In this document: in pieces, positions 1 through 12,486 of the stretch
How the letters are laid out: each line of letters begins with the position of its first letter
Position numbering within the stretch: position 1 is the stretch's first letter
DNA from: Luzula sylvatica
Lineage: Eukaryota; Streptophyta; Magnoliopsida; Poales; Juncaceae
DNA: 64,000 bases
Assembly (NCBI GenBank): GCA_946800325.1
Contig: OX326957.1
Location: 58,002,977 to 58,066,976 of the forward strand
Direction of reading: 5' to 3'
The notes under the pieces: generated by a model
Seen by the model: the letters and a program-made list of their open reading frames with translations, nothing else
Told to the model about the DNA's origin: nothing
Database searches by the model: none
Made by a program: the position numbers and the translations under genes

Positions 1-3000
1 ATAATGTGTTTTTAGATCATTTGTATCGTATCTTTAACGACATAACTTTTCACCAAATTTTATAAACACTAAGACAGTTCGTTTTTCGATTCATAACATT
101 CTTTTAAAGCCCCGAGGAACCCAAATAACGTGTTTTTGAGATGGTTTGGATCGAATATCTTACTACCTAACTTTTCACCAAATTGTATAAACACTAAGAA
201 AAAAAAATCGATTCATAGCAATCTTTTCACGCTTTGAGGGGTTCAAATAATGTGTTTTTAGCTCATTTGTATCGTATCTTTTACTACATTACTTTTCACC
301 AAATTTTATAAACACTAAGACAGTTTGTTTTTCGATTCATAACATTCTTTTAAAGCTTCGAGAAACCCAAATAACGTGTTTGTAAGAAGGTTTGAATCGA
401 ATCTTTTACTACGTAACTTTTCACCAAATTGTACAAACACTAAGAAAGTTTTCTTTTCGATTCATAGCAATCTTTTCACGCTTTTAGGATTTGAAATAAC
501 TTGCTTTTAGATCATTTGTATAGTATCTTTTACTACATAACTTTTCACCAACTTTTATAAACACTAAGAAAGTTTGTTTTTCGATTCATAACATTCTTTT
601 AAAGGTCTCAGGAAACCAAATAACTTGTTTTTGAGATGGTTTGGATCGAATCCTTTACTACGTAACATTTCACCAAATTGTACAAACACTGACAAATTTT
701 TCTTTTCGATTCATAGCAATCTTTTCACGCTTTGAGAAATTCAAATAACGTGTTTTTAGATCATTTGTATCGTATCTTTTACTACATAACATTCGACCAA
801 ATTTTATAAACACTAAGAAAGTCGGTTTTTCGATTCATAGCATTCTTTTAAAGCTCTGAGGAACACAAATAAAGTGTTTTTGAGATGGTTTGGATCGAAT
901 CTTTTACTATTTAACTTTTCACCAAATTGTACAAACACTAAGAAAGTTTTCTTTTCGATTCATAGCAACCTTTTCACGCTTTGAGGAGTTCAAATAACGT
1001 GTTTTTATATCATTTGTATCGTATCTTTTAATACATAACTTTTCACCAAATTTTATAAACTGTAAGAAAGTTTGTTTTTCGATTCATAACATTCTTTTAA
1101 AGCTAAGAGGAGCCCATACAACGTGTTTTTAGATGGTTTGGATCGAATCTTGTACTACATAACTTTTCACCAAATTGTACAAACACTAAGAAAGTTTTTT
1201 TTTCGGTTCAAAGCAATCTTTTCACGCTTTGAGGAGTTCAAATAACGTGTTTTTAGATCATTTGTATCGTATTTTTTACTACATAACTTTTCATCAAATT
1301 TTATAAACACTAAGAAAGTTTGTTTTTTTTATTCATATCATTCTTTTAAAGCTCTGAGGAACCCAAATAACGTGTTTTTAAGATGGTTTGGTTCGAATCT
1401 TTTACTATGTAACTTTTCACCAAATTGTACAAACACTAAGGAAGTTTTCTTTTCGATTCATTGCAATCTTTTCACGCTTTGAGGAGTTCAAATAACGTGT
1501 TTTTAGATCATTTGTTTCGTATATTTTACTACATAACTTTTAACCAAATTTTATGAACACTAAGAAAGTTTGTTTTTCAATTCATAACATTCTATTAAAG
1601 CTCTGAGGAGCCCATATAACGTGTTTTTTAGATGGTTTGGATAGAATCATTTACTTCGTAACTTTTCACCAAATTGTACAAACACTTAGAAAGTTTTTTT
1701 TTCGATTCATAGCAATCTTTTCACGCTTTGAGGATTTGTAATAACTTATTTTTAGATAATTTGTATCGTATCTTTTACTACATAATTTTTCACCAAATTT
1801 TATAAACGGTAAGAAAGTTTGTTTTTCGATTCATAACATTCTTTTAAAGCTCTGAGGAACCAAAATAACGTGTTTTTAAGATAGTTTGGATCGAATCTTT
1901 TACTTCGTAACTGTTCACCAAATTGTACACACACTAAGAAAGTTTTCTTTCCGATTCCTAACAATCTTTTCACGCTTTGAGGAGTTCATATAACGTGTTT
2001 TAAGATCATTTTTATCGTATCATTTAATGCATAACTTTTTACCAAATTTTATAAACACTAAGAAAGTTTGTTTTTCGATTCATAACATTCTTTCAAAGCT
2101 CTGAGGAACCCAAATAACGTATATTTGAGATGATTTGGATCAAATCTTTTACTACCTAACTTTTCACCAAATTGTATAAACACTAAGAAAAAAAATTCGA
2201 TTCATAGCAATCTTTTCACGCTTTGAGGGGTTCAAATAACGTGTTTTTAGATCATTTGTATCGTATCTTTTACTACATAACTTTTCACCAAATTTTATAA
2301 ACATTAAGACAGTTCGTTTTTCGATTCATAACATTCTTTTAATGCTCCGAGGAACCCAAATAATGTGTTTTTAAGAAGGTTTGAATCGAATCTTTTACTA
2401 CGTAACTTTTCACCAAATTGTACAAACACTAAGAAAGTTTCCTTTTCGATTCATAGCAATCTTTTCACACTTTGTGGATTTGAAATAACTTGTTTTTAGA
2501 TCATTTGTATCATATCATTTACTACATAACTTTTCACATACTTTTATAAACTCTAAGAAAGTTTGTTTTTCGATTAATAACATTCTTTTACAGCTATGAG
2601 GAACCAAAATAACGTCTTTATGAGATGGTTTGGATCGAATCTTTAACTACGTAACTTTTCAGAAAATATCACAAACACTGAGAAAGTTTTCTTTCCTATT
2701 CATAGCAATCTGTTCACGCTTTGAGGAGTTCATATAACGTGTTTTTGGATCATTTGTTTCGTATCTTTTACTACATAACTTTTCAATAAATTTTATAAAC
2801 ACTAAGAAAGATTGTTTTTCGATTCATAACATTCTTTTAAAACCCCGAGGAACCCAAATAACGTTTTTTTAAGATGATTTGGATCGAATCTTTTACTACA
2901 TAACTTTTCACCAAATTGAACAAACACTAAGATAGTTTTCTTTTCGATTCATAGAAATCTTTTCACGCTTTGAGGAATTCAAATAACGTATTTTTAGATC

Positions 3001-4092
3001 ATTTGTATCGTATCTTTTACGACACAACTTTTCACCAACTTTTATACACACTAAGAAGGTTTGTTTTTCGATTCATAACATTCTTTTAAAGATCTGAGGA
3101 ACCCAAATAACGTGTTTTTTAGATGGTTTGGATCAAATCCTTTACTACGTAATTTTTCACCAAATTGTACAAACACTAAGAAAGTTTTCTTTTCGATTCA
3201 TAGGAATCTTTTCACGCTTTGAGGAGTTAATATAACATGTTTTTAGATCATCGTATCTTTTACGACATAACTTTTCACCAACCTTTATACACACTAAGAA
3301 AGTTTGTTTTTCGATTCATAACATTCTTTTAAAGCTCTGAGGAACCCAAATAACGTGTTTTTGAGATGGTTTGGATCGAATCCTTTACTACGTAACTTTT
3401 CGCCAAATTGTACAAACACTTAGAAAGTTTTCTTTCCGATTCATAGCAATCTTTTCACGCTTTGAGGAGTTCATATAAGTTGTTTTGAGATCATTTGTAT
3501 CGTATCTTTTACTATATAACTTTTCACAAAATTTTATAAACACTAAGAAAGTTTATTTTTCGATTTATAACATTCTTTTAAAGCTCTAAGGAACCCAAAT
3601 AACGTGTTTTTTAGATGGTTTGGGTCGAATCTTTTACAACGTAACATTTCACCAAATTGTACAAACACTAACAAAGTTTTCTTTTCGATTCATATCAATC
3701 TTTTCATTCTTTGAGGAATTCAAATAACGTGTAATTTTGAGATCATTTGTATCGTATCTTTTACTACATAATTTTTCACCAAATTTTATAAACACTAAGA
3801 AAGTTTGTTTTTTTATTCATAACATTCTTTTAAAGCTCTGCGGAACCCAAATAACGTGTTTTTAAGATGGTTTGGATCGAATCTTTTACTACGTAACTTT
3901 TCACCAAATTGTACAAACACTAAGGAAGTTTTCTTTTCGATTCATAGCAATCTTTTCACGCTTTGAGGAGTTCAAATAACATGTTTTTAGACCATTTGTA
4001 TCGTATCTTTTACTACATAACTTTTCACAAAATTTTATAAACACTAAGAAAGTTTGTTTTTCGATTCATAACATTCTTTTAAAGCTCTGAGG
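1..4092. repeat. Dimeric satellite array, ~124 bp monomers
   Basis: Continuous tandem repeat. Two monomer types alternate. One carries TCATAACATTCTTTTAAAGC and a GAGGAACCCAAATAACG segment; the other carries TCATAGCAATCTTTTCACGC and GAGGAGTTCAAATAACG. The same phase point recurs at about 91, 337, 586, 835 and 1084, so the higher-order unit is ~248 bp, repeated about 16 times. Both monomers share the core CTTTTCACCAAATT followed by AAACACTAAG. There is no ORF of note. The array enters from beyond the left edge and stops abruptly at a (GT)n run. Confidence 0.95.

Positions 4093-4094
<2 letters not shown>

Positions 4095-4151
<57 letters not shown>
4095..4151. repeat. (GT)n microsatellite at the satellite boundary
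   Basis: About 28 uninterrupted GT units. They mark the exact junction between the satellite array and the degraded gypsy element, so this may be a breakpoint that was filled or expanded. Confidence 0.95.
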
Positions 4152-4154
<3 letters not shown>

Positions 4155-4369
4155 GAGGATAACCTACTTAATTAAGTACCAAAGATTTGGTACTTAATGT
4201 TTTTTAACCATTGGATTTGCATTGAGATTTGTGCATTTAATGATGTGCACAAAATTTAATGATCATCATGAAAAAACACAAATTTCCATGAAATCTTACA
4301 CCATCCCGTTTGAACATCATTAAATGCAAACTTGGTCGCGAACTCCCCGTTTGAACATCTCCATGAAAT

Positions 4370-5275
4370 CTTACACCAGCCCCATACTCACACAAATTTC
4401 TCTCATATTGACGAGCCGCATCGCAAACTTGCGCGAAGGTATATCGCCTCTCAAAAATTTCAACATCTCGTTTTGTCTCCCGGTGCAAACGATGCACAAA
4501 CTCGCTAACCAACCTCTCCTCATTAGGCACCCACGACGTCGAGTATCGTGAAAGCCGATTGTAATCCATTGGAACAAAGAATTCATCGAACGAATTCTCG
4601 AACCAATCCCAGGGTATTATATCACCTCCATCATAAGATTGGCATTGTAGCTCCCACCAATGCAAAGCTTCACCTCGGAGTCTCGTAACGGCGACCTCAA
4701 CCCAATATCGCTCGGGCACTTGTGCTCTTTCGAGGTTTCATGTAGTCTCCAACAGCCAATTATCCGCTGCCACTACATCCCGCGCACCCAAAAATGTTCT
4801 CGGCTCCATTTTCAGGAAATTACAAATATGGTTGATGAGAGTGACTTCTGCCTCCTGCCTCGGTTGGCGTGTTTGACCCGCAACAAGCTCAACTAGGTTC
4901 TAGATGAACCTCATTGCATCAAGTGGTGGGGGTAGCGGGGTGGTGGGGTGGACCATAAGGTACCTCGGGCTCGTGCCCTCCTCCATTTCCTTCGGGAGCA
5001 ACTCAATCCTGATCCCCAACATGATGCTCAACCTCTACTCCAGCTCCTTCTACGTCTTCAAAAGGTGGAGGCTAAAAAGAAGGAACAACGGTACGTGCGG
5101 ATGCTTGGGGTTGCACTCGCGAAGTCACCGAAGGGTGAGTCCGAATCGGAGAGGGAGATGGAAAGACATGGTATCTCCTAAAGTGGTGTTGTTGTGGTGG
5201 CTCATCATGACCACTCCCACGGACACGCATATGGTCTCTCTTGGGCAACATTATATCCTGCGACACATAATACAC
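4370..5275 (-). pseudogene. Ty3/gypsy gag remnant
   Basis: The minus-strand reading at 4370-4720 has the look of the Retrotrans_gag domain: ALHWWE, then WDWFENSFDEFFVP, then a region with FVHRLHRETKRDVE and QYERNL. This is the capsid-like region that packages element RNA. A separate upstream frame (5275 to 5072) starts near LPKRDHMRVRG, resembling the basic start of plant gypsy gag proteins. The two parts are not in one open frame, and the end is garbled by a short duplication around 4285-4375, where CCATGAAATCTTACACCA occurs twice. It is a dead fragment. Confidence 0.75.
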
Positions 5276-5384
5276 ATCAGAATCTCAATTCTGGAAATTA
5301 GAATATAACTCGAGATAGACACAACTAAGAAGACTCGAAGACCCAACTCTCACGACGAATGTTATGGTTGTTTTCGATGTTTTT

Positions 5385-5396
5385 GCTATGATACCA
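5385..5396 (-). other. Primer-binding site (initiator tRNA-Met type)
   Basis: The minus strand reads TGGTATCATAGC, one mismatch from the plant PBS TGGTATCAGAGC, which pairs with initiator tRNA-Met. It lies 7 bp inside the LTR end at 5404, as expected for priming minus-strand DNA. Confidence 0.8.
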
Positions 5397-5403
5397 CACA
5401 AGC

Positions 5404-7188
5404 TGTCACACCCCCAAAATAAAATGGAAAAGGATGCGGCAACCCACCAGTATACAACTCATATACCACAGGCTCTTATATGATAATTTCACAAAAACAT
5501 AAATGTCACAACTCGAAAACAACGACACACACATATATATATACATATGCATCACCATAACATACACAAACAAACACAAAGAAACCTAGCGGAAGCATAT
5601 AAACACATACGCGACTTAACCAAACACAAAACTAAATAAGTCGCAGCAACAAAAGGCTCGCTGGCCAAGAACAAAAATAGACTATTATACACAGGATGGA
5701 GGTTCCGCGATGAAAATGAAACCGTCGAACTCACACTCTAGATACCCGCTTCCCTGGATGATCTGTCCACCGTACCTAGACTCAAAACATTCAAATAAAA
5801 TGGTTAGTCACGGAAGTGACTAAGTGAGTGAGTTTTGAGCCTAGTTTATTAAGATAGACCTTATACATGGGTAGCCAAAAACCTCGTTCGAAAATAATCA
5901 AATCATAAATCATATATGTATACAAATACTTCTCAAATACTTGCCCCGGTTTTTCGAAATCAAAACCACTTACCTTCATATCTAATCATATGCATACTAA
6001 TGGTTTTACCCGGGGTGAGGGCGCAAATAACTCTTGACTGAAGTGCCAACCCACGCTGATAGCAAGTCACACACGGGCTGGAACAAATCCAAAAGCTCGG
6101 GAAGCGCAAATTTCCTAAAAAAATGAGCTGACGACTGGATATCCTTGCGCCACAGCCAGACCCCTTATGGGTCTGGACTTTGCACTACATCAAGATTGCT
6201 ACGCTATTCCCTCCAAAGAACGCCACGGGGTCACGCGACACTACACCTAACAAACTAAAACATACCGGAGGAGCCGCGTAATGTTCTCATAGGACCCTCT
6301 TTAAAAATCGTAAACCCTGCTTACGTTTTATCAAACTCAAATTCTACATACATATATATGATCAAATCTACATAATATACATTTTTGTGAGGTAACACGG
6401 TTTTTAAAACAAAATACGAATTTTAAAGCGAGAACCCCAGACTATCATGTAAGGTTTAAAAACGCTCGTAATTGGATTCTTAATAAGAGAGAAGTGAGAG
6501 TAGCACTCACCTAATGGAAATAAACTCGACAAACAAGAGATTAATCGAAACGGCGCACAAGACTGAGTGAAAATGGAGAAACTCGAAACTCAGATGGAAT
6601 TCTTCTTTTGATCTTACCAACTCGCACAACTCAATCTCCTGAAGATTATGACACTTTTCGTTTTGCGAAATCTCCTATTTTCCTTGATTTTTTCCTCTTT
6701 TTCTCTCTTCTTTTCTTAGGGTTTCATGAATGAGTGATGTGTTCTAATGGATAGGGAAGGGGTGAGGTATGGGTCACAGGGTTAATGAAGGGGTGATGAG
6801 GTGGATGACACATTTCATACATACCCTCTACTTTGACATAATTGCCAACCATTCAATTTACACCTATTTGAGGTTTATTTTGCAAACTCCCTATTTTGGA
6901 TTATTAATGATTTGGTCCTTTTGCAAATAAGACCCTATAATATATTTATTCAAATAACCCAAAAAAATGAAATTACGATTATACCCTTTTAACAAGTTTG
7001 ACGCATAAGGAGTCGGTTTTGATCGTAGGAATTTATATATTTAACATGGGCCTTATATTCTGAAATTTTAGGAATAATATTCTACAAATATCAAAACCCG
7101 ATTTTTGATATATATATATATATATATCTGTGTGTGTGTGTGTGTGTGTGCCTGCGTGCCTGCGTGTGTGTGCGCGCGCGTGTGTGTG

Positions 7189-7257
<69 letters not shown>

Positions 7258-7403
7258 GCGCGCGCGCGCCAGTGCGTGCGTGCCTACGTGCGTGCCTGTG
7301 TGCGTGCGCGCGCATGTGCGCGCATCACATAAGAGCATGTGTTATACGAGTTTTATACTGGCGGGTTGCCACACCCCCTCATTCATTTTTTTGGGGTGTG
7401 ACA
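5404..7403 (-). repeat. Ty3/gypsy LTR, 2.0 kb
   Basis: On the minus strand it begins TGTCACACCCCAAAA (from 7403) and ends TTGGGGGTGTGACA (at 5404), giving TG...CA ends with an extended inverted repeat. The PBS follows immediately. The LTR contains a compound microsatellite near its start. No partner LTR exists in the window, so insertion age cannot be estimated. Confidence 0.8.
7109..7330. repeat. Compound microsatellite (TA)n-(TG)n-(CGTG)n
   Basis: A TA run, then TG, then a long CGTG/GTGC tetranucleotide run with CG-rich stretches. It produces several long spurious open frames rich in Arg-Ala-Cys-Val or His-Thr-Arg, none of which is a gene. It sits within the gypsy LTR. Confidence 0.95.
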
Positions 7404-7860
7404 AAACAATTGTATAAAGAATACAATAAAAAACCAGAAAATTCGATTGAAACATGTTTTAGTAAAATTGACATAACTTTCACATACTAACTTAGATTTG
7501 GATGATTCGGATTAGGCTGAATATATAATGAGATTATCTAGAACTTTCATGAAAATTTAGTTTCCATTTTAACGATTTATTATTTTCGTTTTAACGGAAT
7601 ACGAAAAGGGTGCGATCGTTTTGCATATAGTTAGTAAAGCCATAACAACTTTCGGGTCCGGACTCTAATTGAGTTGGTTGATACAAAATGGGTTAGATAA
7701 ATAATTATTCGGATTCGGTTTGAACGATTTATCAATTTCGATTTTATAGAATAGTGAAAAGTGTATGCTGTTTTTATGTTTAAAGAGGTGTTCTTTCACT
7801 ATATCCTATATATGTGTATATATCCCAAAAGCATATTTTTTTCTCGCTAAGCATCGATAG
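7404..7860 (+). repeat. Diverged relic related to the LTRs at 44760 and 46363
   Basis: Between the gypsy LTR and the old satellite, the order TAGTAAA...CATAACTTTCACATACTAACT...GAGATTATCTAGAACTTTCATGA matches, with many changes, the interior of the solo LTR at 44760-45809. That LTR has AGTAAAACAGTCATAACTTT, then CATACTAACTCC and a TTATCTACAACTTTCGTG block. The phrase AAAGGGTGC also recurs. It is read as an eroded copy of that LTR family. No ends or target duplication were found. Confidence 0.5.
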
Positions 7861-7879
7861 TTGTAAGATACGATTTTTT

Positions 7880-9530
7880 TATATGATCGTAGAAATATTA
7901 TGAAATTTTGTTTTCTCGCTAAGCAGCTTAGCAATCTATTTAGGCCTTGGAGAGTCCAAATAACTTATTTTTCAGAAAATTTGTATCGAAAGTTCAACAA
8001 CACAACTTTTCACCAAATTGTACAAATATTACAAAAGTATGTTTTTCGCAATGTGCAGTATGAACAATCTTTTAAGGCCTTAAGGAGTCAAAATAATGTG
8101 TTTTTAAGAACATTCGCATGGAAAGTTTTACGACACAACTTCACCATATTGTGGAAACATTACGATATTTTGGGTTTTCGCAGTACGCGGTCTTAGGAAT
8201 CTATTTAACTCTTAGGGAATGCAATTAGCCTGTTTCTAAAAATATTTCTATCTAAAGTTATACAACACAATATTTTATATATGCGTACAAATATTATGAA
8301 AGTTTCATTTTTCGCAATAATGTTTATCAACATATTTGTATCAAAAATTTGACTACACAACTATTCACCAAATTGTACAAAATTATGAATGTGTGTTTTT
8401 TCTCTATATGCAGCATTAGCAATCTATTAAGGTCTTAGTGAGTTCAAATAACGTGTTTTTGAGAATATTTGCATCGAATGTTTTACCACACATTTTTTTC
8501 ACTAGATTGTAGAAATATTAGAAAAGTTTGTTTTATGCAGTACACAGTCTTAGGAATCTATTTAGACCTTGAGGAGTCCAAATAGCATGTGTTTTAGAAC
8601 ATTTGTTTTAAAAGTTTTATGACATAACTTATGATATAATTGTATAAGTATTATGAAAGTTTGGTTTTTCATAATAAACAGTCATATCAATCTATTTAGA
8701 CATTGGGGGTCCAAATGACGTGTTTTTAAAACATTTGTATTGGTAAGTTCACGACACAACTTTTCACCAAATTGTATAAACATTACGAAATTTTGTTTTC
8801 TCGCAATAAACGATCTTAGCAATCTATTTAGACCGTGGGAAGTCAAAATAACGTGGTTTAGAAAATATTTGTATCGAATATTGTACAACACGATTTTTCA
8901 CCACATTCCAGAAACATTGCAAAACTTCTTTTTTTGCAAAAACCGGTCATAATAATCTATTTAGGTTTTAATGAGTCCAAATAATATGTTTTTGAGAATA
9001 TTTGTTACGATAGTTGTACAACACAACTTGTGACATGATCATACAAACATTGTGAAAGTTTTGATTTTTCGCAATAATCGGTCATAGCCATCGAATAGGT
9101 TTTGGGGTTCTAATAATGTGTTTCTAGAATATTTGCAACGAAAGTTTAATAATACAATTTTTCACTAGAGTGTACATACAATACGAAAATTTGTTTTTTC
9201 GTAGTACACATTCTTAGCAATATATTTAGACCTAAGAGATTCCAAATAACCTATTTTTAACAATATTTTATCAAAAGTTTTACGACATAACTTTCTTCGA
9301 AATAAACGGTCATAGAAATTAGTTTACGCCTTTGGGGTTTCAAATAACGTGTTTTAATAAAAAAATTATCGAAACATTGATGACATAACTTTTTCACTAA
9401 ATTTTACAAACATTACGAATATATTTTTCTCAATAATCGATCGGGTAATCTATTTAGACCTTGAAAATTCCGCATAACATGGTTTCTAGAACATTTATAT
9501 AAAAAAAATTATGTTATAATTTTTCATTGA
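7880..9530. repeat. Old diverged satellite, ~115-135 bp monomers
   Basis: Recurrent blocks include AGCAATCTATTTAGGCCTT, GAGTCCAAATAACGTGTTTTT, ACAACACAACTTTTCACCAA and GAAAGTTTG.TTTTCGC. These parallel the elements of the satellite at 1-4092 (CAATCTTTTCACGC, GAGTTCAAATAACG, CTTTTCACCAAATTG, GAAAGTTTGTTTTTCG) in the same order, but with far more divergence and variable spacing. It is read as an ancient edge of the same satellite family. Confidence 0.75.
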
Positions 9531-9533
9531 GGA

Positions 9534-9829
9534 CTGCTAACGCACTCCGTTCTTAACGCACGTCAGACCGTCATATACCTTTCGCCTTCATATTTATACC
9601 TTTTTACAACGACACATAATAAAAACACTAATATGTATATCTTTTTATCTACAACAAATATTACAAAATATATAAATAATAGCAAGAACAAAAAGTATCA
9701 TTGATCTTCATCTAAGCTAAAAAAAAAGGTATAAATAAGAACAAATTTTGTATTTATAGTATAAAAAAAATATATATATATATATGAAGGTAAAAGATAG
9801 ATGACGGTCGCGTTAAGAGTGGATTGCAG
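9534..9829. mobile_element. MITE with ~60 bp terminal inverted repeats
   Basis: The left end CTGCTAACGCACTCCGTTCT, continuing through GACCGTCATATACCTTT and CCTTCATAT, is the imperfect reverse complement of the right end, which reads in from 9829 as CTGCAATCCACTCTTAACGC then GACCGTCATCTATCTTTTACC. The interior is AT-rich with no ORF. The target duplication is unclear and no superfamily is assigned. Confidence 0.75.
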
Positions 9830-10325
9830 AATTTTTTTCTTTTTCATTATATGGTGCGATACTAAAAATATATTTTTGCCGATCTTAACAATAACAATCT
9901 AGTATTGTGTGATCCTGTTGAATAATATTCGTACGTTTATACCCCCTAAAAACAATAAATACAAAATGAAGAAGTTAATATTTGATGGGAGCCTAGGATC
10001 GACTCAAGTCTGCAATAGGTTTACCTACGGGCTTTATTGTCGGGAAAAAAAAAATCTTCAATAGGTTTTAGTTGTGCAAAGAGTAGTGATGTACATTCAA
10101 AATTAACACATAAATACATGATTTAACATATTAATTTATTATTTTATTATTTTAATTTATAATTGAACATTCAATTAAGATGTAAAATCATGAAATTAAG
10201 ATATTTTTGAAATATTAATTCATATCCACGTCATCATGACTCTTGAGGAAGGGGTGGAGATATGTCCACATTTTCCTTATGTAAATACCATTTCCAATAA
10301 TAAGGTAAATTATTAATATTTCAAG
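9830..10325. other. AT-rich spacer, no gene seen
   Basis: No ORF, no recognisable repeat and no RNA gene were found. A stretch of AT-rich sequence separates two MITEs. Confidence 0.6.
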
Positions 10326-10782
10326 GATGACGCTATTACAAGCAGTAACATGACTATATTGAGAGCGATTTCAATTTGTTTTAATCAAATAACCATTATA
10401 CTCCTATTTATGGTGATTAATATTTATTATACTTATGTTAGTTATATACTATTATTTATATCTTCCATGAATAATGCAAAAATATTTTTCCTAATATTAT
10501 GAAAAAAATCAAATCTAACCAATATATATTAATTTTTATATTTAAATATATATCATATATTGACATGTTATAATTTATTTGTTTTTTATGATGAAAATAA
10601 TTAAGAATAAAAATAATTTTTATATATGAAAGATTTTATTTGCATGATTTATAAAAAATGATAAACTAATAGGTAAATGTAAGAAATATGAATAATTAAT
10701 TCAAATGCTCATTTGATAAAAAAAAAAAAAAACTAAAATCGCTCTCAATTTATGCATGTTGGCTCTTGCAGTAGCGTCTCTC
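10326..10782. mobile_element. MULE-like MITE upstream of the SFT2 gene
   Basis: Ends are GATGACGCTATTACAAG and, inverted, GAGAGACGCTACTGCAAG. The inverted similarity continues for ~50 bp through TTGAGAGCGATTT. Flanks TATTTCAAG (10317-10325) and TATTTCAAA (10783-10791) form a 9 bp target duplication with one mismatch, typical of Mutator-like elements. The 457 bp interior is AT-rich and non-coding. Confidence 0.85.
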
Positions 10783-10897
10783 TATTTCAAAATCGTTGAT
10801 TGTTTATCGGATTTGGATTAAAACCCGTTTGACAGCCTCTTATTTTTATTTCTTTCCAATCTTTTGCAAGCAAAGCAAAAGAATCCATTATTCATTA

Positions 10898-10928
<31 letters not shown>
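10898..10928. promoter_or_regulatory. (CT)n tract in the SFT2 5' leader
   Basis: A run of about 14 CT units ends 14 bp before the start codon. Pyrimidine-rich patches near transcription starts are common in plant promoters and leaders. No clear TATA box was found between the MITE end and this tract. Confidence 0.5.
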
Positions 10929-10932
<4 letters not shown>

Positions 10933-10942
10933 GAGATCAGCA

Positions 10943-12044
10943 ATGGAGCAGATGTCGAGAGCACTGGAGAAGGCCAAGATGTTGGTCGGACTTGAAGTGG
11001 ACGAAGAGGCGGGAGCGTCGCAGGAAGAATCGGCGTCTTTCTTCGACGATTTCAATCGCCAGTGCACGCTTTCTACTACTCAGGTCACCGGCACTCTCTC
11101 TTTCCAGTTCTTTTTTAGATCTGGTACTCTGCGCCATAGATCCGCTGGTTATGATGTTAATTTGATTGATTTGAGCTACAATTCAAATGTCAAAAGCTAG
11201 TCTTATCTTGCATTTCGTAATTCAGGCTAATTCAACATAATTAAGACATTTCAGTTGATTGTGTTGTTTTTCCTTTTTCTATTGTCTGTGCAGAGGCTAT
11301 ATGGTTTCGCGATTTGCTTCGTGTCAGGCTTGGCATGTGTTTTTCTGGTAATCTTAATTAACATAAAGATTCAATTCTGTACTTTTTACTTCAATTTACT
11401 ATCAATTTTACTTTTTCAAAATTCCAGTCTATGCTTGTTTTCTTCAATCCAATAAAATTTGGGATTACATTCACATTTGGCAATTTGCTCGCTCTTGGCA
11501 GGTCAATTTCTCTCCTGAATTACTTTTCCCTTTTTCAAATCTATATTTTAGATCAAACCTAGTTTATTATGTTGAGCTAATAAGTAAAGTATTTATGAAA
11601 TGATTTCTCGACAGCACAGCATTTCTAATAGGCCCCAAAAAACAAGTGGACATGATGCTTGATCCTGTGCGTATTTACGCTACCGCCATTTACATTGCAA
11701 GCTTAATAATCTCTCTCTTTAGTGCTCTCTATGTAAGTTAAATTCGCAAAAATAACCCTCATTTTCCCATAATTAGTAATATAACCTTTTTACTTTTTTT
11801 CTTTTGCTTCGTAATATACAGGTTCGTAATAAAATCTTGACCCTACTTGCTGTAATATTAGAATTTGGAGCACTTGTTTGGTAAATAATTTATATTCATT
11901 TTGAAGTAATTTTATATTGTTATTCGAATTCTCCTCATTAATTTTTTTTTCTTATTTTTTTGTAGGTATAGTTTGAGCTACATTCCTTTTGCGAGATCAC
12001 TGGTTCAGAAAATATTCATGTCATGCATGGACACTGAATTTTAG
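10943..12044 (+). CDS. SFT2-like vesicle transport membrane protein
   Basis: A six-exon gene of 174 aa: 10943-11083, 11294-11347, 11428-11501, 11615-11732, 11822-11880, 11966-12044. All introns are GT-AG and the phases join without a break. The product has an acidic soluble N-terminus (about 1-47), then four hydrophobic segments: LYGFAICFVSGLACVFL, FGITFTFGNLLALG, YATAIYIASLIISLFSALY, and ILTLLAVILEFGALVWYSLSY. That layout and the PIKFGITFTFGNLLALGST and FLIGPKKQ motifs are those of the Got1/SFT2 family, which acts in vesicle fusion with the Golgi from endosomes or ER. The length matches plant SFT2 proteins. The start is the first ATG after the CT-rich leader. The likely Golgi location is inferred from the family. 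Confidence 0.92.
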
Positions 12045-12486
12045 GTTTTATGATTTTTCTCACTTATGTAGATAAAATATACAATCATCCAATTTTTTTT
12101 GTAGATGAATTATATTTTGTTTTGTTTATGTTAGAGATTATGTTAACATTCTTGTATGTTTGTATTGGACGAAATTATCTTTTTATTTATTTTTGAAGGC
12201 ACATTGGGTGAAATCTTGGATTTTTTTAATTTTTTAATTTATACAAACATAATTGGGAAAAATAAACAATTGAGACATTTTATTTAGAAAAATTAGAAGA
12301 TAAGAGGGATAAATGATGCTTAGTTTACCTGTGAAATTCAGCCAAATCTAATAAGCCACGTGTCATATGCACATCTGAGAAAGAAACAAGGCCCGTGATT
12401 GATAATTAAGATAAGAAATGAATGGGCCACAAAAATCAATCACACATGCCATTAAAATCGAAAGAAAAAGAAAAAAGAGAAGAACT
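12045..12486. other. SFT2 3' region and cupin 1 promoter region
   Basis: No ORF of note. AT-rich 3' flank of the SFT2 gene, then a region holding GCCACGTGTC (12355-12364), a CACGTG G-box about 125 bp upstream of the cupin start. Light or stress control through bZIP/bHLH factors is possible, but this is inference only. Confidence 0.5.

Larger units (their letters stand above)
4152..7403 (-). mobile_element. Truncated Ty3/gypsy retrotransposon (5' LTR plus gag)
   Basis: Read on the minus strand the order is a 2.0 kb LTR (7403 to 5404), a primer-binding site (5396 to 5385), and a gag-like leader and gag remnant (about 5275 to 4370). It is then truncated; no protease, reverse transcriptase or integrase is present and the 3' LTR is missing. 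The order LTR-PBS-gag and the gag character fit a Ty3/gypsy element. The lineage is not resolvable from what remains. Confidence 0.8.

Noticed and set aside
1..4092. Regularly spaced repeats considered as a CRISPR-like array
   Set aside because: Monomers abut with no unique spacers and diverge throughout. It is a eukaryotic satellite.
7033..7490. Long open frames rich in RACV, HART or VCVC on both strands
   Set aside because: They are translations of the (TG)n/(CGTG)n microsatellite in a retrotransposon LTR and have no non-repeat coding content.
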